A stretch of 8,467 nucleotides of DNA from JACJYE01 sp964432875 (GTDB lineage: Bacteria; Bacteroidota; Bacteroidia; Chitinophagales; Saprospiraceae), in assembly GCA_964432875.1 (NCBI GenBank), contig CAYSPJ010000174.1, positions 1 to 8,467 of the forward strand, written 5' to 3'. How positions within the stretch are numbered: position 1 is the first letter of the stretch; every line of letters starts with the position of its first letter. The translations under genes and the position numbers were made by a program. Under the pieces are notes generated by a model. It was not told where the DNA came from and ran no database searches. It saw only the letters and a program-made list of their open reading frames with translations. Positions 4,881 through 8,467 of the stretch are shown piece by piece.

Positions 4881-6956
4881 ATGATACAAACCAAATCTAC
4901 CGTTTCCAGTAAAACCCTGCTCCAGGGCTTCCGCCTGATGGCTATCGCCAAGAGCATGGCCCAGGTGTATGAAGAAAACTTTAAATTTGCCGCCAAATAC
5001 GTCCATGCCACCTCTCGGGGGCACGAGGCGATCCAACTGGCCACAGCGCTGCATTTACAGCCCCAGGACTACATGTCGCCGTACTACCGCGACGATGCCA
5101 TGCTGCTGGGCATAGGGCTACGGCCCTACGAGCTCATGCTGCAACTGATGGCCAAGCGCGATGACCCTTTCTCCGGCGGGCGCACCTACTACGCGCACCC
5201 CAGCCTGCGCCGCGACGATATGCCCAAGATCCCCCACCAGTCCTCTGCCACGGGTATGCAAGCCATCCCGGCCACGGGTATCGCGCTAGGTATCCAGTAC
5301 AAAGAAAAAACAGGGCTGTCCACCAACGGCAGCAATGAAAAGCCCATCGTCCTCTGCTCCCTGGGCGATGCCTCGGTGACGGAGGGAGAAGTATCCGAAG
5401 CCTTCCAGATGGCGGCGCTGAAACAACTGCCCATCGTCTATCTAGTACAGGACAACGGCTGGGATATTTCCGCCAATGCGGAAGAGACCCGCGCCCAAAA
5501 CGCCGCCGAGTTCGTAAAAGGGCTGCACGGGCTTGAGTCCATCAGCGTAGATGGCAGCAATTTCCAGGAGTGCTACCTGACGATGCAGGAAGTCATCCGT
5601 AAAGCACGCAAAGAGCGCCGCCCCTTCCTGGTCCATGCCAGCGTACCTCTACTCAACCACCACACCTCCGGTGTGCGCAAGGAGTGGTATCGCAACGACC
5701 TGACGGAACACCAGCTCCGCGACCCTTACCCTATGCTGCGCGATCAGCTGCTGGAAGAGGAGGCCGCGACCGAAACCGAGCTGCTTGCCATCGAAGCCGA
5801 AGCCTACCAGCTGGCTGCCGAGGATTTCGCCGCCGCCCGAAAAGCGGAAGACCCTCGCCCGGAAGACCTCTTTACCCACGACTTTGCCCCTACCCCCATC
5901 ACCGCAGAAAAAGGCCAGCGCGCGCCGGAAGGCGGCGCGCCGCACGTCATGGTGGACTCTGCCCTGTTTGCCATCGAAGAATTGATGCGCAAGCACCCCG
6001 AGTGCCTGCTCTATGGCCAAGACGTAGGCGGGCGCCTCGGCGGCGTCTTCCGCGAAGCGGCCACCCTGGCCGGCAAGTTTGGCGACGACCGGGTCTTCAA
6101 TACGGCCATCCAGGAAGCTTTCATCATCGGCAGCACCGTGGGCATGTCGGCCGTGGGGCTGCGACCCATTGTGGAGGTGCAGTTCGCCGACTACATCTGG
6201 CCGGGCCTCAATCAGTTGTTTACCGAAGTGAGCCGCTCCTGCTACCTATCCAACGGCAAATGGCCCGTGAGCTGCATCATCCGGGTGCCTATCGGCGCCT
6301 ACGGCAGCGGCGGGCCCTACCACTCCACTAGTGTCGAATCGGTAGTAGCCAACATCCGGGGCATCAAAATCGCCTACCCCAGCACTGGGGCGGACTTGAA
6401 GGGGCTGCTCAAAGCCGCTTACTACGACCCCAACCCGGTAGTTATCTTCGAGCACAAGGGTCTATACTGGTCGAAAGTGCCCGGCACGGAAGCTGCACGC
6501 ACCATCTTGCCCGATGAGGACTACGTTATCCCCTTCGGCAAAGCCCGCATCGCTCTGGAAGCCGAGGCGGAAACCATCGCCCGGGGAGAATCCATGGCCG
6601 TGGTCACCTACGGCATGGGGGTACACTGGGCGCTGAACGCAGCGAAAAACTTCCCGGGCCGCATCGAGATCATCGACCTGCGCACCCTCTTCCCGCTAGA
6701 CGAGGAGGCGCTCTACGACGCTGCCCGCCGCCACGGCCGGGTGCTGATGGTAACCGAAGAGCCGGTCAATAATACCTTCGCCCAAAGCCTCGCCGCCCGT
6801 ATCCAGGAGCACTGCTTCGAATACCTGGACGCACCGGTGCGCACCATCGGCTCGGAAAACCTGCCCGCCATCCCGCTGAATGAGACGCTGGAAAAAAGGA
6901 TGATCCCTTCGGCAGAGAAAGTGGCCAAGGCGATGGAGGGGGTGCTGGGGTATTAG
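4881..6956 (+). CDS. 2-oxoacid dehydrogenase E1, fused alpha and beta subunits
   Basis: This 691-aa protein combines the E1 alpha (about 10-330) and beta (about 355-691) subunits of a thiamine-diphosphate-dependent dehydrogenase, probably branched-chain 2-oxoacid (2-oxoisovalerate) type. E1 decarboxylates the oxoacid and passes the acyl group to lipoyl-E2. In the alpha part the ThDP/Mg motif runs from LGDAS (161-165) to QDNGWDIS (190-197), and HHTSG (260-264) corresponds to the conserved active-site loop. The beta part shows YGQDVGG, NTAIQEAFIIG (about 407-417, with the catalytic-type Glu), FADYIWPGLNQ, GSGGPYHSTS and the C-terminal GSENLPAIP. An acidic Ala/Glu-rich linker (about 290-355) joins them. 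The ATG at 4881 is preferred; TTG at 4851 would add ten residues in frame. No E2 or E3 gene lies nearby, as is common when the fusion is encoded alone. Substrate choice is inferred. Confidence 0.92.
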   Translation: MIQTKSTVSSKTLLQGFRLMAIAKSMAQVYEENFKFAAKYVHATSRGHEAIQLATALHLQPQDYMSPYYRDDAMLLGIGLRPYELMLQLMAKRDDPFSGGRTYYAHPSLRRDDMPKIPHQSSATGMQAIPATGIALGIQYKEKTGLSTNGSNEKPIVLCSLGDASVTEGEVSEAFQMAALKQLPIVYLVQDNGWDISANAEETRAQNAAEFVKGLHGLESISVDGSNFQECYLTMQEVIRKARKERRPFLVHASVPLLNHHTSGVRKEWYRNDLTEHQLRDPYPMLRDQLLEEEAATETELLAIEAEAYQLAAEDFAAARKAEDPRPEDLFTHDFAPTPITAEKGQRAPEGGAPHVMVDSALFAIEELMRKHPECLLYGQDVGGRLGGVFREAATLAGKFGDDRVFNTAIQEAFIIGSTVGMSAVGLRPIVEVQFADYIWPGLNQLFTEVSRSCYLSNGKWPVSCIIRVPIGAYGSGGPYHSTSVESVVANIRGIKIAYPSTGADLKGLLKAAYYDPNPVVIFEHKGLYWSKVPGTEAARTILPDEDYVIPFGKARIALEAEAETIARGESMAVVTYGMGVHWALNAAKNFPGRIEIIDLRTLFPLDEEALYDAARRHGRVLMVTEEPVNNTFAQSLAARIQEHCFEYLDAPVRTIGSENLPAIPLNETLEKRMIPSAEKVAKAMEGVLGY

Positions 6957-7637
6957 GGGCTGTTGTGCTCACCCAAACAAAGCCTCCATATCCAAAGATT
7001 TATATACCAAGGGCATCGAATGCTGGTTGGGGTTCAAACCGAGGATGGAGGTTAGAGTTATATGCTCTTGTTGCCCCCGGGTGCTTTCTTGCTTCCCATT
7101 TTGCTAAGAATCTAGAATTTCAATGCTATATGGGTCATGAAAACAGCTTAGCGCTGCCCCCCCCCCCACCCGCTTACAACCTTAGCAAGCTCCTCCATCG
7201 CCCATGAGGCTCACGCCTTCGCCCCCACAAACAGCATCGTTTCCTATGAAAAAGGCGTAAAGAAAATGGTGAATGTTTCTGCCAGGGAACTAAACTTCCT
7301 TTTTCGGCGTTTGGAAAAGTCATGTGGCAATGTCAGGGCGTTCCTCTTTGCCACCGCACACGGCAAGTTAACAACCGCTTACACGAACACCACGCCAAGG
7401 ATTAGGAAAGAGCATGAATACCCAGTGATGACCTCTGATTGACAACAACGCCTGCTCCAGGTTAAGTTCTGAACGCAACTACCCTACTTGAACAACTGAC
7501 GCAGATTCTCCAATCGACTTGTTACCGCTTGAGGCTACTACAACACGTGCATGAGAGCGGATCTTTCATGCCCTGTCGGAATGCACAGACGTGCTGAGGG
7601 TTGGTCTTTGATTTTTCCACTGTCAAACAACATCCTT
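6957..7637. other. 680-bp stretch without a convincing gene
   Basis: A plus-strand frame at 6965-7207 lacks recognisable content and runs through an 11-C tract. A 58-aa frame at 7266-7442 (MVNVSARELNFLFRRLEKSC...) also matches nothing I know. The reading frame at 7551 is an upstream extension of the next gene and reads as non-coding up to its real start at 7638. I see no clear E1 terminator, tRNA, promoter consensus or repeat pair. It may be decayed coding sequence. Confidence 0.5.
7157..7167 (+). repeat. 11-base C homopolymer
   Basis: Eleven consecutive C's occur in an otherwise mixed sequence. Homopolymers of this length are prone to slippage, but no credible gene or promoter is seen around it, so phase variation is not supported. 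Its exact length could also be a sequencing artefact. Confidence 0.9.
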
Positions 7638-8360
7638 ATGTCCGAGTCTACCATTATTCTAATCCTTGCGGCCATTTGCTTGGGAGGCTATATGGTTGCT
7701 TATATAATGAGTTGGAATAGTGCCCACGAGCGCAATCGCTACTATTATCGCCCCCACTATGGGCACTATTATCCACCGCCACCGCCACCACCAGGCTACT
7801 ACGACGAGCGCGAACCAAGCGGCATTTCCGGCTGGCCGATTATCCTCTTGCTCTTTGTTGTTGCCGTACTGTTTTTAGTGAGCCGTTTCAACGAATCGGA
7901 TCGCGATGACGCAGCAAACACCCAGCCTCCAGTACCGAGTCATCAGGCAGACTTATGGGGCCAGGAGGGTGGGCACGACAACCAGACGGAGAACTTGATC
8001 ACGGAAGTTGTGGAACCACCGCGCGATCCGATTCCGCAGGAATATGAACCCGTGGAGGAAAGCTTATCTGCCACGCCGCCACCTATTTGGAAATGGGGCG
8101 TTCAACTGGCGGCCAAAGAGTCCATGCGCTGGCTGGATTTCCTGGAACAGGTACGTCCCCTCTGTGGTGAAAAGCCCATCCTGCACCGCGAGGCTCTCTC
8201 TGAGCAAGATGCCATGCTCCACTACTTTTTCGTCGGGGGCTTCGAGTCCAAAGCTGGAGCTGAACGCCTGGCTAGGGTCGTCAAGCGATACGCTCCGGGT
8301 GCCTTTGCTCTGGACCTCAGCAAGTTGACGGGGCTGGAAGTGTTCTCTACCTCCAAGTAA
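7638..8360 (+). CDS. Membrane protein with Pro/Tyr-rich linker and SPOR-like domain (240 aa)
   Basis: From the ATG at 7638 the protein starts MSESTIILIL and has a first transmembrane helix (about 5-25). A Tyr/His/Pro-rich segment with seven consecutive prolines (46-52) follows, then a second helix (about 66-82). An acidic, disordered-looking stretch (about 85-150) leads to a folded C-terminal domain (about 151-230). That domain opens with WKWGVQLAAKES and continues YFFVGGFESKAGAERLARVVKRY. This two-part pattern resembles SPOR peptidoglycan-binding repeats (xVQLGxF...V.VGPF.S...A..L...L), but it is divergent and I assign it tentatively. The in-frame ATG at 7551 would add 29 residues that do not look coding. 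It appears monocistronic and ends 18 bases before a strong terminator. An envelope or cell-wall role is inferred. Confidence 0.85.
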   Translation: MSESTIILILAAICLGGYMVAYIMSWNSAHERNRYYYRPHYGHYYPPPPPPPGYYDEREPSGISGWPIILLLFVVAVLFLVSRFNESDRDDAANTQPPVPSHQADLWGQEGGHDNQTENLITEVVEPPRDPIPQEYEPVEESLSATPPPIWKWGVQLAAKESMRWLDFLEQVRPLCGEKPILHREALSEQDAMLHYFFVGGFESKAGAERLARVVKRYAPGAFALDLSKLTGLEVFSTSK

Positions 8361-8378
8361 TCCGGGCAATTGGAGCAT

Positions 8379-8414
8379 AAAAAAGCCGCTGCGCGAAACG
8401 CAGCGGCTTTTTTT
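8379..8414. terminator. Strong bidirectional intrinsic terminator
   Basis: A 9-bp perfect GC-rich stem (GCCGCTGCG at 8385-8393, CGCAGCGGC at 8399-8407) with a CGAAA loop is flanked by six A's on the left and seven T's on the right. It terminates in both directions, serving the SPOR-like gene from the left and a probable convergent gene from the right. Confidence 0.95.
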
Positions 8415-8435
8415 GATGCAAAGACGGGCTCAGCG

Positions 8436-8467
8436 CTATCCGCCGAAGTCGTCGAAAGCAATATTTG
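8436..8467 (-). CDS. Possible C-terminal tail of a convergent gene (partial)
   Basis: Reading leftward from the window edge, one frame gives NIAFDDFGG and then a TAG stop at 8438-8436, about 20 bases before the bidirectional terminator. The position and the terminator's symmetric A/T tracts fit the end of a convergent gene whose body lies outside the window. Nine residues are too few to identify a family. Confidence 0.35.
   Translation of the reverse strand, partial: NIAFDDFGG

Noticed and set aside
5684..6331. 215-codon plus-strand frame
   Set aside because: It is an Arg/Pro-rich shadow of the E1 gene in a GC-rich region.
7266..7442. 58-codon plus-strand frame
   Set aside because: No family resemblance, no supporting promoter or neighbours; kept only as a note in the intergenic entry.
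1..8467. CRISPR array, tRNA, rRNA or known riboswitch
   Set aside because: I found no regularly spaced direct repeats, no cloverleaf with a T-loop sequence and no conserved riboswitch core by eye; a covariance-model scan was not possible.

Overview
The window looks like chromosomal DNA of a Bacteroidota bacterium, perhaps of the Saprospiria/Cytophagia type with a GC-rich genome. Four things support this. There is a textbook Bacteroidota promoter (TTTG-N19-TAnnTTTG) at 3491-3521. Start codons generally lack a Shine-Dalgarno sequence. The 2-oxoacid dehydrogenase E1 is a single alpha-beta fusion. The left-hand cluster of tiny membrane proteins with an AraC-type regulator is of a kind I know from this phylum. 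No species call is justified.

Layout. (1) 1-590 is GC-rich and non-coding. It is built from nested inverted repeats: an outer 18-bp pair bounds a ~467-bp unit that looks like a MITE, a palindromic repeat cassette or a structured RNA. (2) 590-3000 is strikingly AT-rich and everything in it reads leftward: an AraC-family regulator with an HMA-like N-terminus, a secreted helical protein with a C-terminal membrane anchor, an Lmo0937-type two-helix protein (51 aa), a 73-aa two-helix protein, a lipoprotein, and a Thivi_2564-type two-helix protein (55 aa). The 51-aa and 55-aa genes are short enough to be missed by usual ORF cut-offs. Two intrinsic terminators divide this cassette. I infer an envelope or stress-response cassette controlled by the adjacent regulator. 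(3) 3000-3577 is a divergent intergenic region with a strong rightward promoter. (4) 3578-4620 is a two-gene overlapping operon, a crotonase-fold enzyme followed by an 89-aa conserved-type hypothetical. After it comes a 122-bp inverted-repeat unit that may contain a 58-aa ORF. (5) 4881-6956 encodes the fused E1 of a branched-chain 2-oxoacid (or related) dehydrogenase. (6) 6957-7637 has no convincing gene and holds an 11-C homopolymer. (7) 7638-8360 encodes a two-helix membrane protein with a proline/tyrosine-rich linker and a SPOR-like C-terminal domain. It ends at a strong bidirectional terminator that faces the probable tail of a convergent gene at the window edge.

How the parts relate. The crotonase and the E1 would both fit acyl-CoA or branched-chain amino acid catabolism, but they are separately transcribed and no E2 or E3 gene is present. 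The AT-rich cassette has no visible metabolic link to them; its base composition and the repeat unit on its left flank suggest an acquired block.
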